From Saccharicrinis sp963677245 (GTDB taxonomy: Bacteria; Bacteroidota; Bacteroidia; Bacteroidales; Marinilabiliaceae), in assembly GCA_963677245.1 (NCBI GenBank), contig OY781921.1:1178001-1242000 (forward strand): DNA of 64,000 nucleotides, in the 5' to 3' direction. The notes under the pieces are model-generated. The model ran no database searches. It was given only the letters and a program-made list of their open reading frames with translations, and was not told the origin of the DNA. Position 1 is the stretch's first letter. Each line of letters starts with the position of its first letter. Of this stretch, positions 1 to 8,718 are shown one piece after another. The position numbers and the translations under genes were made by a program.

Positions 1-1
1 T

Positions 2-682
2 GATTTCAATCATCAGTTTACACCTCAGCAAACTCCTATTTATCAAGCTTTGGGAGATTCATTTAAGCGTATTTTTTATATCCTGAAAAATAATGTTCCT
101 TTTCGTCACTTAGAACTGGGCTTTATACTTTATGGATTTGCCTGGATGAGCACACATGCAGTGATCACAATATTTTATAAAGAATCTTTAAACCTGAATT
201 ATTCTTCGGTATCATTTTATAACAATGCTTACAATCTGGTTGCCATTGCCGTGCTTCCTATTTTTGGTAAAATCATAGGAAGTAAAGATCCGAGACGTTT
301 TGGCATAATAACCTTTTCTGCTTTAATGCTATTTATTGTTGCTACCGGCCTTACGGAATACTTTGATTCTTTCAACGAATTGTGGGGGTTAAAGCTTTAC
401 CACATGTTATTAATTGCTGTTGTTTTTAACGGTTTATTTATGGGAAGCATGCCTATTTTATGGGGAATTGGCAGCAGCTACTTTTGCAAACCGGATGAAG
501 CTGCAGACTACCAGTCAGTGCACTTATTTTTAACCGGATTTAGAGCTCTTTTTGCTCCAATTATCGGAATCAAACTTTACGAATGGTTTGGTTTTAGTGT
601 AACCTACGCAGTTGGAGTTGGTTTTCTGACAATAGCCATTTTATTAATGATATATTCTGAAAAAAAAATTCCTCAAAAGTAA
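2..682 (+). CDS. MFS transporter, C-terminal half (partial at left edge)
   Basis: The reading frame is open to the left edge, so this is the 3' part of a longer gene; the first in-frame start-like codon (TTG at 50) is probably internal. About six hydrophobic segments follow one another, for example around GFILYGFAWMSTHAVITIF and LYHMLLIAVVFNGLFMGSM, which fits TM7-TM12 of a 12-TM major facilitator. The short basic loop KIIGSKDPRRFG between the second and third segments resembles the conserved MFS inter-helix loop. The substrate cannot be told. The gene ends with a basic tail (SEKKIPQK) and converges on the next gene 17 bp away. Family assignment is fairly safe; anything more specific would be a guess. 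Confidence 0.7.
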   Translation, partial: DFNHQFTPQQTPIYQALGDSFKRIFYILKNNVPFRHLELGFILYGFAWMSTHAVITIFYKESLNLNYSSVSFYNNAYNLVAIAVLPIFGKIIGSKDPRRFGIITFSALMLFIVATGLTEYFDSFNELWGLKLYHMLLIAVVFNGLFMGSMPILWGIGSSYFCKPDEAADYQSVHLFLTGFRALFAPIIGIKLYEWFGFSVTYAVGVGFLTIAILLMIYSEKKIPQK

Positions 683-699
683 TAATAGTGTGAATAGAA

Positions 700-1317
700 C
701 TATCCCAACATCAACCCAATCAGAAATATAAAAATAACCACGACAAAGGTTGTTATTAATGAGTTATAGGCAAACTTAAGCCATTTAAACTGACGCAACA
801 GCATGAAATTAATTAAATAGCTGGTTCTAACCTGGTTTCCTATTTGAAGATGTTGACTACGAACTACTTTATCCATGGCATCCTCATATTCTTCTAATGT
901 TGGATTAGAGAAATGCATAAGCATGTTATCTTTTAAATCGGAATAATTGGGATTAATTTGTTGTTTTAACACATCTTTAACTCCGCTAGGCTTTGACGAA
1001 AGTAAGCTAGCAACCAAAGAAATACCTATGCCTATAATGGCAGTAATTTCTAAAATAGAACCTAATGGAACGTTCTGCTCTATATAATGGTGAAATACAA
1101 TTAAACCTGAAATGAGTGTAATGTTTATTCTTACCAGAATCATTGACTTGCGATCAGACAAAGCCATGGAGCTAAACAAGCTTCTGAATTGATTTCGCTG
1201 AAAGTTTGTAAACGATTTCTTAGGTTCCTTTTTGGTATCAAATTTCTTCCGTTCTTTTGGGACAGAAATATCCAGTTTTTCTTCAACTAAAGTTCTTTCC
1301 AGTAAAATATCTTCCAT
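700..1317 (-). CDS. PycTM/DUF5706-family membrane protein (Pycsar effector-like), stand-alone
   Basis: This 205-aa protein has a charged, probably cytoplasmic N-terminus (residues 1-45), then the block MALSDRKSMILVRINITLIS, two closely spaced TM segments (about 60-105), a cytoplasmic helical stretch, and a C-terminal block ending LLRQFKWLKFAYNSLI plus a last TM segment. This order (D-K-x-x-x-L-x-x-N before TM1, a GNF/SNP-like motif, then a K/R-x-K/R-x-L-x-x-x-Y motif before the last TM) is that of DUF5706/PycTM, the effector domain of Pycsar anti-phage systems. Bacteroidota often carry the domain fused to an HD domain; here it is alone. No pyrimidine cyclase gene lies nearby: the neighbours are an MFS protein and a YccS-like protein. 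Family membership is likely; a defence role is not shown. Confidence 0.65.
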   Translation of the reverse strand: MEDILLERTLVEEKLDISVPKERKKFDTKKEPKKSFTNFQRNQFRSLFSSMALSDRKSMILVRINITLISGLIVFHHYIEQNVPLGSILEITAIIGIGISLVASLLSSKPSGVKDVLKQQINPNYSDLKDNMLMHFSNPTLEEYEDAMDKVVRSQHLQIGNQVRTSYLINFMLLRQFKWLKFAYNSLITTFVVVIFIFLIGLMLG

Positions 1318-1595
1318 GTTCTCATGTAATTAAAACAAAACTATAGCACAAAATAATATTTTTACATTTACATATACAACTATATATATGTTAATAATGT
1401 TTAATCATACCTAATCGTTTACTACCCTTGTAAAAGTTGTTAAAAAAAAGGAAACAATGTTGTTTTTCAAAAACTAAAAATGACCTTATAGCCTTATATA
1501 TCTGAATCATACATATTAAATACACACTATAACTATTATCAAGTACTGTTTAGCATCTTAAAAAAAGATCTTATTTTGTAAGAAATACGAAGTTT

Positions 1596-3716
1596 ATGCC
1601 AACAATACATCAAAATTTTAACTGGATCAATCAGTTTAAACGCGAATTCTGGAGAAATCCAAGTCGTCTTATTGCCAGTAAAGTTGTTATATCCATGCTT
1701 TTCGTGACACTCCCTTTTGTGATCATGCACGAATCAACTATTGCTTTTACTATCGCATTAGGTATTGTTGCTGCAGCGCTTGCCGAAACAGATGACCATC
1801 CGAAAGGCCGATTAAAGGCTTTAATTGCTACTATTCTAAGTTTTGCAATTACTACGATTTCTGCCACTTTACTTAAACCATATCCTATCATATTTGGTGC
1901 AGGATTTATTGCATCAACCATTGTATTTGTAATAATTGGAGGTATCAGTGAACGATATAGGGGTATATCTTACGGTGCAATCTTAATTGGTATATACGCC
2001 ATGATTGCATATGATGATCACCACATATGGTATGCTCATCCGTTATACTTATGTTCCGGTTCTTTAATTTACGGTTTACTTTCTTTATTTCTTCTTTATC
2101 GAAAACCGTGGAGACTATTAGATGAACAGCTTGCTACAGGATTTATAGCATTAAGTGAATATTTAGAAGAAAAGGCCAAACACTTTCCTATTTCCGATCC
2201 TGGTGATACTAATAAAGAGGCCATTCTTAACATTCAGGTTGTTGGGGCGCTTGAACGCTGTAAAGAAGTTATTAATATTTATAGTGGAGAAGTTAAAGAT
2301 GTTAAATCACTACTTCCGTATTTGCAAAGGTTTATGCTATTACAAAGCTTACACGAAAGAGCTTCCTCCAGTCATGAACCTTATCAGAAGCTGAGTAAAA
2401 AAATTGAGTATAAAGAATTATTTGAGGGTTTCTCTGAACTTTTGCATCAGTTATCGCATGCAACACGTCTGGTGGCAGAAAGTATGCTTACTAACGAAAA
2501 GTATGAACATCCTGTTTCTTTAGGATGGATTGTCAATGCACTTGAGTTTGAAATTGAGAAAATGCCTGTTCACGATAGTCAATTATTAGAATTGCTATTG
2601 CATAATTTGTCGAGATCTCATTACTCTTTGGCACATTTTAATTCCCCAGAACAAAGCACATCTATCCCCAAATTAGGTCAGGATACCAGATCTACCTGGC
2701 AAAAAATAAAGCATCAGCTTAATTTCTCTCATCCTCGTTTAAGATACGCTATTCGTCTTAGCTCCTGCTTTTTAATTGGGTATGCACTTGTTCAATATTT
2801 TCAAATTGAAAAAGGAGAATGGATCATGCTAACTTCCTTGTTTGTTAGTCAACCAACCTATAGCGAAACCAGAAGAAAGTTAATGCAAAGAATTCTCGGA
2901 ACGTTAACAGGAGTTGCTACAGGTGTACTTTTATTACAATTATTACCGACTGTACCCGGACGATTAATCATTATTATAGCAAGCGCTTATTTTTTCTTTT
3001 ACTGGCTCAGAAGAAAATATTCAACAGCAGCAATTTTTATTACAATCTTTGTTTTAGCAGGTAATGAACTAAGGATGCTCAATTCTGCGGATATATTATT
3101 ACCTCGCATAGCCTATACCATTGCCGGAGCCATGCTTGCCTTTTTAGCTATCCGCTTTTTATGGCCTAACTGGCAATACAAAAGAATACCTCATTTATTA
3201 GCCGAAGCATTACACAACAATGCTTTCTATTTTGAGCAAATTATTCATGCAGAACATATTCACCAAACAGATGACTACACATACAGGCTGGCCAGACGTT
3301 TAGCTCATAAATCGGATAATGCATTAACGTTATCGTGGCAAACCATGCAGATTGAACCTTCTAAAATGAGAAACCTTATGCAACATGCATTTACTCTTAC
3401 CTACTTAAACCACGCATTGCTTTCGCACCTTTCGGCTTTAGGTGCCTTGCAAGAAGACAAGAGCTTCTTTAAAAGCTCTTTGCATATTGATCAGGAAATA
3501 GAAAATGCTTTAAAAGAAACAGCTGCCCGTATCCATCATAAACAAACTTCGATGAATCGGACTTCCTTAAAGCCAATATTAATAGAGTTAAAAGATAAAA
3601 TTAACGGCTTGGATGCCGGTAAAGAAAGACAACACCTTAGATTAATTTATAATATTGCAGCAGTAAGTAACAAACTATTGTTAGAGTCTGAAAAATTATA
3701 CCAAAACAAGAGTTAG
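1596..3716 (+). CDS. YccS/YhfK-type FUSC-family inner membrane protein
   Basis: A 706-aa protein with two membrane blocks separated by a long helical cytoplasmic part. The N-terminal block (about residues 25-170) carries five or six hydrophobic segments. The second block (about 385-530) contains the typical FUSC motif around KGEWIMLTSLFVSQPTYSET followed by RILGTLTGVATG. This is the architecture of YccS/YhfK proteins, related to aromatic-acid efflux AaeB; the substrate of YccS itself is unknown. Start ATG 1596 is preceded by a divergent gap of about 280 bp from the PycTM-like gene. The stop overlaps by four bases with the stop of the convergent histidine kinase gene. Confidence 0.8.
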   Translation: MPTIHQNFNWINQFKREFWRNPSRLIASKVVISMLFVTLPFVIMHESTIAFTIALGIVAAALAETDDHPKGRLKALIATILSFAITTISATLLKPYPIIFGAGFIASTIVFVIIGGISERYRGISYGAILIGIYAMIAYDDHHIWYAHPLYLCSGSLIYGLLSLFLLYRKPWRLLDEQLATGFIALSEYLEEKAKHFPISDPGDTNKEAILNIQVVGALERCKEVINIYSGEVKDVKSLLPYLQRFMLLQSLHERASSSHEPYQKLSKKIEYKELFEGFSELLHQLSHATRLVAESMLTNEKYEHPVSLGWIVNALEFEIEKMPVHDSQLLELLLHNLSRSHYSLAHFNSPEQSTSIPKLGQDTRSTWQKIKHQLNFSHPRLRYAIRLSSCFLIGYALVQYFQIEKGEWIMLTSLFVSQPTYSETRRKLMQRILGTLTGVATGVLLLQLLPTVPGRLIIIIASAYFFFYWLRRKYSTAAIFITIFVLAGNELRMLNSADILLPRIAYTIAGAMLAFLAIRFLWPNWQYKRIPHLLAEALHNNAFYFEQIIHAEHIHQTDDYTYRLARRLAHKSDNALTLSWQTMQIEPSKMRNLMQHAFTLTYLNHALLSHLSALGALQEDKSFFKSSLHIDQEIENALKETAARIHHKQTSMNRTSLKPILIELKDKINGLDAGKERQHLRLIYNIAAVSNKLLLESEKLYQNKS

Positions 3717-5533
3717 CATACTACAACTTCTGCTATAGGTAAAGTAACCTTAACCTGGGTTCCTTTACCCTGTTCAGAAATAATGATTAAATCTCCACCA
3801 TGTTCATTTATTATATTTGAAGTAATAGACATGCCTAATCCTGTTCCTTCTCCTGGAATTTTAGTAGTAAAGAACGGCTCTGTAATTTTTGAAAGTGTCT
3901 GATTATCCATACCACATCCTGTATCTTTAATAAGCACTTCAATACTGTTATTTTCTACTTTGGATATCACCTCAATTTCACCCTCTTCTTTAATAGATTG
4001 AACTGCATTCATTAAAATATTTAAAAATACCTGATGCATTTGTCCCTCATTGCCTTTTAACTCAGCAGTACATTCGGCAAAAACTTTACGAACCTTAATT
4101 CTTCCTTTAAACTTATTTTTCAACATCACCAGGCAATGAGTAATCACTGTATGTAAGTCATACTTCTCATTTTTAGAATAACCCACCCTGCTAAAATGAT
4201 TCAAACTCTCCACAATTGATGAAGAGCGTTTAACTCCCTCTTTAATGGCATACAGTAAATCCTTAATATCTTCTGGGTAAACTTTATAATTCTGTTTGAA
4301 AAAATCTTCCAATCCAACTAAACCTCCCTGAATAAAATTTAAGGGATTATTTAACTCATGAGCGACTCCGGTAGAAAGTAAACCTAATGATGCCAGCTTT
4401 TCACTTTTCACCATTCTTTCCTGGGCATTTTTTAATCGCTCATAAGCATTCACTAACTCTTTATTTTTGGAATTTAGATCTTTATTAATTTCACTAAGTT
4501 CCTGATTTGTTTTATTAAGCTCGTTAGTTCGTTCAGTAACCAAATCCTCCAACTTCTTTTTATAATATTGCAACTGGATATCAACCTTCTTCTTCTCGTC
4601 ATTATCTCTTATAATTCCCAGCAATCTTTCTTTATTATTAATATTCGCTCTTCTAAGTGCTATTTCAACCCAAAATAAATTACCGCTTTTCTTCTGACAC
4701 AACCATTCAAATACAACACGCCCTTCTTGTTTTACCTTATGAACAAAAATATCGAGTACATCATTTGAAAATTCAGATTCCGGAGCACTTAATGTTTTTA
4801 ATGAAATATCACTAATCTCCTCTCTACTGTATCCAAACACCTGTAGCATTACATCATTTACATCTAATATACAAGCATCAGTATTCATCAGTAATATTGA
4901 GTTTACAGAGGAATTAAATATTTGCTTATAATTACGGCCGCTTTCTGCTAAAGCCTGGTTTTTCTTTCTTAAATCGCGAACTAATTGGGTAAAGACCTGG
5001 TAAAAGCTTCTGATTACTAAAACGAAAACAAATGCTACAATACCGATAATAAGAATCTGCATGATCCATGGATTGATACTGTTTTGGTATTCGTGTAAAT
5101 CCAATAAGCCTACATAATCATTTTGAATTAGCCATACTCCTAATACCACAAATAGTATTGCTATACCAGCAAATAAATACAACGATCTTTGAACACTGAA
5201 TCCTATATAAGCCAAAAAAGGAATAAAAATGAGTAACAATTTATTATCGGATAGTAGTCCCAATTTTAAAACATCAGGAACAACCAAAGCAACGATTCCA
5301 ACAATAACAACAATAGCTTTATTTTGAATTGAAATAAAATGCCTTTTCACATAAACAATCGTAAAAAGAACAAGGACAATTAAGTCTGTCAGATAATTTA
5401 GGTAAAACCCAACTTTTCCAAAGTTAAACCAACTCAACACATAAGCTATTCCTCCTAGTAAAATACCTAATAGTAAAGTACGGTTGATAACTTTATTATT
5501 TAATTCTTTTATTTCTTTTACACCCCTGTCCAT
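3713..5533 (-). CDS. Membrane PAS-domain sensor histidine kinase
   Basis: A 606-aa kinase. Six hydrophobic segments (about residues 20-176) form the membrane sensor region. A PAS domain follows (about 200-312, with NYKQIFNSSVNSILLMNTDA and FGYSREEI), then a coiled coil (318-380, many E/K/N/L heptads). The dimerisation domain has the H-box STGVAHELNNPLNFIQ with phospho-acceptor His392. The HATPase_c domain (about 480-603) shows the N box NAVQSI, DTGCGMD and GEGTGLGMSI. There is no receiver domain and no response regulator gene beside it, so the partner is unknown and probably encoded elsewhere. The gene converges with the YccS-like gene, stops overlapping. Confidence 0.88.
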   Translation of the reverse strand: MDRGVKEIKELNNKVINRTLLLGILLGGIAYVLSWFNFGKVGFYLNYLTDLIVLVLFTIVYVKRHFISIQNKAIVVIVGIVALVVPDVLKLGLLSDNKLLLIFIPFLAYIGFSVQRSLYLFAGIAILFVVLGVWLIQNDYVGLLDLHEYQNSINPWIMQILIIGIVAFVFVLVIRSFYQVFTQLVRDLRKKNQALAESGRNYKQIFNSSVNSILLMNTDACILDVNDVMLQVFGYSREEISDISLKTLSAPESEFSNDVLDIFVHKVKQEGRVVFEWLCQKKSGNLFWVEIALRRANINNKERLLGIIRDNDEKKKVDIQLQYYKKKLEDLVTERTNELNKTNQELSEINKDLNSKNKELVNAYERLKNAQERMVKSEKLASLGLLSTGVAHELNNPLNFIQGGLVGLEDFFKQNYKVYPEDIKDLLYAIKEGVKRSSSIVESLNHFSRVGYSKNEKYDLHTVITHCLVMLKNKFKGRIKVRKVFAECTAELKGNEGQMHQVFLNILMNAVQSIKEEGEIEVISKVENNSIEVLIKDTGCGMDNQTLSKITEPFFTTKIPGEGTGLGMSITSNIINEHGGDLIIISEQGKGTQVKVTLPIAEVVVC

Positions 5534-5680
5534 ATTCCTGAGATAAGAATATTTTAACCTGAGTTAGACATACTTTTTGGGTTTCAGGCTATTGTTTACT
5601 GAAATTTAAATAACTGTTTTGTGTAAATCAACTTTTTAACTGAGTTTTTTTACTAAACCTATTGATAATTAAACAAAAAC

Positions 5681-6094
5681 CTACAATTGATGAAGTAGTT
5701 GATTTAGTTTATTCATTTCAGCCTGGCGGTTTAACGAAAATGAATCAGATTTAAGTTCGACCAAATTTAAAATCTCCAAAGATTTGAAATAACATTGTTT
5801 AGAGCGCAATTCATCACCTGACTTTAGATGAATATCCCCACCCCTTGAAAGCAAAGTCGCAATCGTTTCCAAGCCTTCATAGCTTTCTCCATATTTTACT
5901 TCGAATATAGTGACCAGTTTATCCAAATCTATTTGTAGTAAAGTATCCTCGTCCATATCTAAAGCACGCAGAATACCTTCATTATATATCTTTTGGGCTT
6001 GTTCTATTTCGCCTTTTTTTAACAGGCCCAATAAAGCAGCTATCAATTTAACCATTTCATCTATCATCCTTAAAATATAATCTCGTCTTATCAT
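5681..6094 (-). CDS. DUF6483-like small helical protein
   Basis: A 137-aa, mostly helical soluble protein beginning MIRRDYILRMIDEMVKLIAA, which resembles the start of DUF6483-type proteins (xxDYIMRxIxxMVxxL). The second half looks like a TPR-like helix-turn-helix region (AEMNKLNQLL end; CYFKSLEILNLVEL). Function is unknown. It sits upstream of the histidine kinase on the same strand with about 150 bp between them, so cotranscription is possible but not shown. The family suggestion is from memory of the N-terminal motif only. Confidence 0.55.
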   Translation of the reverse strand: MIRRDYILRMIDEMVKLIAALLGLLKKGEIEQAQKIYNEGILRALDMDEDTLLQIDLDKLVTIFEVKYGESYEGLETIATLLSRGGDIHLKSGDELRSKQCYFKSLEILNLVELKSDSFSLNRQAEMNKLNQLLHQL

Positions 6095-6199
6095 TTATTA
6101 CTTTTTCTTTTAATATTAAGATTAAAAGGCTTTATAAAAAATTATCTTAGCAAAAAGTTTGGTATAGATTTTTAATGTAAACGATAAAAAAATAACAAG

Positions 6200-6649
6200 A
6201 TGATCATAGATAGCTTGGATAATGTTAAACATTACAGACATTTAAACGAAAGAATTAAAAAAGCTTTTGAATTTTTAGAAGAAATAGATTTTGAAGCAAT
6301 TGAATCAGGAAAATATAATGTTGAAGGTGATGAAATATTTGCCATTGTAAGTGAATACAATACAAAAGAACACATTGATGCCAGACCTGAAGCGCATGAA
6401 CGTTATTTAGATATTCAATATGTCGTAAAAGGAGAAGAATATATGGGCTATGCTCCTTTAGAAGATCAGGAAGTAAGCCAGGCGTACGATGCAGACAAAG
6501 ACCTTGTTTTTTATCATGCAGAGGTAAGTCCGGTTAAAGTGAGCGAAGGTATGTTTGCTGTATTCTTTCCAACGGACATTCACGCTCCAGGCATGAAAAT
6601 CAAAGAGTCAGCTCCTATTAAAAAAGTGGTAGTTAAAGTATTGGTGTAA
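6200..6649 (+). CDS. YhcH/YjgK/YiaL family protein (DUF386)
   Basis: A 149-aa cupin-like protein. The conserved blocks of the family are all present: the segment ending YNVEGDEIFAIVSEY, then EAHERYLDIQYVVKGEE with the E..H..(Y/D)(L/I)D(I/L)(Q/H) metal-site signature, and FFPTDIHAPG near the C-terminus. Members such as YhcH have been linked to N-glycolylneuraminate/sialic-acid catabolism and others to beta-galactosidase operons, but the reaction is not generally established. The length is normal. It stands alone here, with the neighbouring genes on both sides on the minus strand, so context adds nothing. Confidence 0.85.
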   Translation: MIIDSLDNVKHYRHLNERIKKAFEFLEEIDFEAIESGKYNVEGDEIFAIVSEYNTKEHIDARPEAHERYLDIQYVVKGEEYMGYAPLEDQEVSQAYDADKDLVFYHAEVSPVKVSEGMFAVFFPTDIHAPGMKIKESAPIKKVVVKVLV

Positions 6650-6778
6650 TTATAATAGATCGATAGATGTGAGACAAAAGACATGAGATTTAGTAGAGGC
6701 GCTTAAGACCAATATATTAATCTTATAGTCTATTCTTCATAAAGTAATGAACTTTAGAATTAGAATTACATAAAAAAA

Positions 6779-6801
6779 CCCGGTTAATTCATTTAACCGG
6801 G
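6779..6801 (-). terminator. Rho-independent terminator of the 6825-7298 gene
   Basis: A perfect 9-bp stem (CCCGGTTAA / TTAACCGGG) with a 5-nt loop. On the minus strand it is followed by a run of seven T (plus-strand A-run at 6772-6778). It lies 24 bp past the stop of the acidic hypothetical gene. Confidence 0.85.
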
Positions 6802-6824
6802 CATATATATAATTTGGTTTTATA

Positions 6825-7298
6825 CTAATTCTTAGGCCAGATAACTTCTTCGTTCTCGTCGTCCCAAATTGGGCCAAACTGAATTTCTGTTACAGTTCCG
6901 TTTTCGAGCCAGAAGTTAATGCTTGACTCATAAAATGAGATTACCTCATGATCAGGACTTTCTGGTGAGGAAACATCTTCTCTTTCATACTCACCTAAAT
7001 CTAAATTAGAAACTCTTTCCAATAATTCTTCATCAGAATTTCCAATTAAAGCCAAACCTTCTAAAACGGCTTCTTCGGAGCTTATGGCTATAGAACCCAA
7101 CCTCCAATCATCTACTTCATCAAATGAAACAGAAAGTTCTAATTCGTCATAATGATAAGCTTCTGTATTATCATCAGCTTCATCACTACTAGTATAAGCA
7201 TCTACTTCATCAGGTTCGCCTAAAACTTTTTTAACTTCCTGACGGGTCATGCCAAAACGAATTTCGTCAAACCCTTTACCAATTAAAATGTCTTTCAT
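6825..7298 (-). CDS. Acidic hypothetical protein with a BamE/SmpA-like N-terminal motif
   Basis: A 157-aa, strongly acidic cytoplasmic protein with no signal peptide. The first 35 residues, IRFGMTRQEVKKVLGEPDEV, match the helix-turn motif seen in SmpA/OmlA/BamE-fold and related small proteins (G-M-T-x-x-E-V-x-x-x-L-G-x-P). The rest has several Asp/Glu-rich stretches and ends EVIWPKN. I do not recognise a named family. High acidity and small size are common in immunity proteins, but no toxin gene is near, so that is only a thought. It has its own terminator. Confidence 0.6.
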   Translation of the reverse strand: MKDILIGKGFDEIRFGMTRQEVKKVLGEPDEVDAYTSSDEADDNTEAYHYDELELSVSFDEVDDWRLGSIAISSEEAVLEGLALIGNSDEELLERVSNLDLGEYEREDVSSPESPDHEVISFYESSINFWLENGTVTEIQFGPIWDDENEEVIWPKN

Positions 7299-7579
7299 GC
7301 GTTTTTAATTTTCATTTGCTGCATAGAACTCACCATTGAAATTACATCACGAATCATCGGATCAACTTTTATGGCTCATTTCATGTATTATTTTTAAATA
7401 TGATAACAGTTTATGGACTTTGAACCAACTGATATTAAATGAATTTAGTAAAAAAATATCATTTTAATATTTTCTGCAAGATATATCAATATTTAAAGCA
7501 TACAACAAGCCATGAAGAAATTTTATAAATATTTCACATAAAGTGTACTCACCTTTGTTCTATGTACTTTTTGTAGAAA

Positions 7580-8458
7580 CTAAATTGTTGCTAAAGCACT
7601 TTTAAAAGCCTGAGCGCTAGAGATAAGTATAACTGATGATTGAATCTCCTGTTCTTGGTTTTTAACCTGAAGACCAGTTGCCATAAAAGGAGTTTCTGGA
7701 AATTCAGCCAAATATTGTTTCAATAAATTATTCACTTCCACTTTTGATGGAGGACTTACAAATGAAGTGAAAAATGCATCAACTTTTTGAACCTGAGCAA
7801 TTACTTTTAAATCTTCAAATGGCACAGAAATTCCAAGATACACTACATTGTACCCTTCTTTACGAGCTATTAAACTATAAAACAACAAACCTATTTCATG
7901 CAATTCACCTTCCGGTAAAAAGAATACGATATGTTTATTATTCGTTTCGTTACCCATTTCATTATCGATGGCAACAATTATTTTCTGACGAATCAGATTA
8001 CTGATAAAATGTTCTTGGGCAGGATTAATTGTGCCAGCCTGCCATAGCAAACCAATTCTATCTAAAAATGGGAACAGGATTTCTTCAACTGTATTTTCAA
8101 AACCTCTTTTGATAATTGAGGTCGTTAGCACATTATTAAATTTTGTTTCATTCAATTCGAGCATCGAAACAACCAGACTCTCTATTTGTACATTCGTATT
8201 GCCATGATCAAGACATAAATCAAGCACTCTTTCTTTTAATTGTTGATCACTTAAATCGGCAATTTTCGAAATTTTAAATCCATTTTGATTTAAAATAGAA
8301 ATATTCAATATTCGTTTCAGGTCAGCATCAGAATATTTCCGAATATTTGTATCGCTTCGTTGTGGCTCTATTACCCCATATCTTCTTTCCCAGATACGAA
8401 TGGTATGAGCTTTTATACCGGAAATCTTTTCTAAATCCTTTATCGAATAAACTGCCAT
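7580..8458 (-). CDS. MerR-type regulator with B12-binding domain (CarH/LitR-like)
   Basis: A 292-aa regulator. Residues 1-70 are a MerR winged helix (YSIKDLEKISGIKAHTIRIW, ERRYGVIEPQR). Residues about 85-165 form the helical cap domain and contain W139-x9-E149-H150, the Wx9EH signature of adenosylcobalamin photoreceptors of the CarH group. Residues about 175-290 form a Rossmann-like B12-binding domain with E185-L-H187-x-x-G190, where His187 would be the lower axial cobalt ligand. Homologues repress carotenoid or photolyase genes in the dark and release DNA on light. Here the only near neighbour is a fasciclin lipoprotein, on the same strand upstream. Light sensing is inferred from these residues only. 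Confidence 0.85.
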   Translation of the reverse strand: MAVYSIKDLEKISGIKAHTIRIWERRYGVIEPQRSDTNIRKYSDADLKRILNISILNQNGFKISKIADLSDQQLKERVLDLCLDHGNTNVQIESLVVSMLELNETKFNNVLTTSIIKRGFENTVEEILFPFLDRIGLLWQAGTINPAQEHFISNLIRQKIIVAIDNEMGNETNNKHIVFFLPEGELHEIGLLFYSLIARKEGYNVVYLGISVPFEDLKVIAQVQKVDAFFTSFVSPPSKVEVNNLLKQYLAEFPETPFMATGLQVKNQEQEIQSSVILISSAQAFKSALATI

Positions 8459-8718
8459 ATTGCGAATTAGTTATTGCCTGTTGGTTATTTTATTATGCTA
8501 TAATAAGTTCTCTTTGTTAACGAGCGCACTCTGAATTTTGTTCATCAAATTTAGATTTTTATTTGGCAAAAACATACTTAAAGCAGGAAAGGCCAGCATT
8601 TAAAAACCAGCCTTTCTGTCAACAAACGAACTCAACTCCGGAATTATTTACCATCGCTATTCAAGTTCATAAGTTTCTCCCCTCCAAGCACCTTTATTAA
8701 ATAAAGAAGTTTATTTTA

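Noticed and set aside
8584..8621. Hairpin CAGGAAAGGC/GCCTTTCTG as terminator of the fasciclin gene
   Set aside because: One unpaired base, a 16-nt loop and no proper T-run; possible but not supported enough to list.
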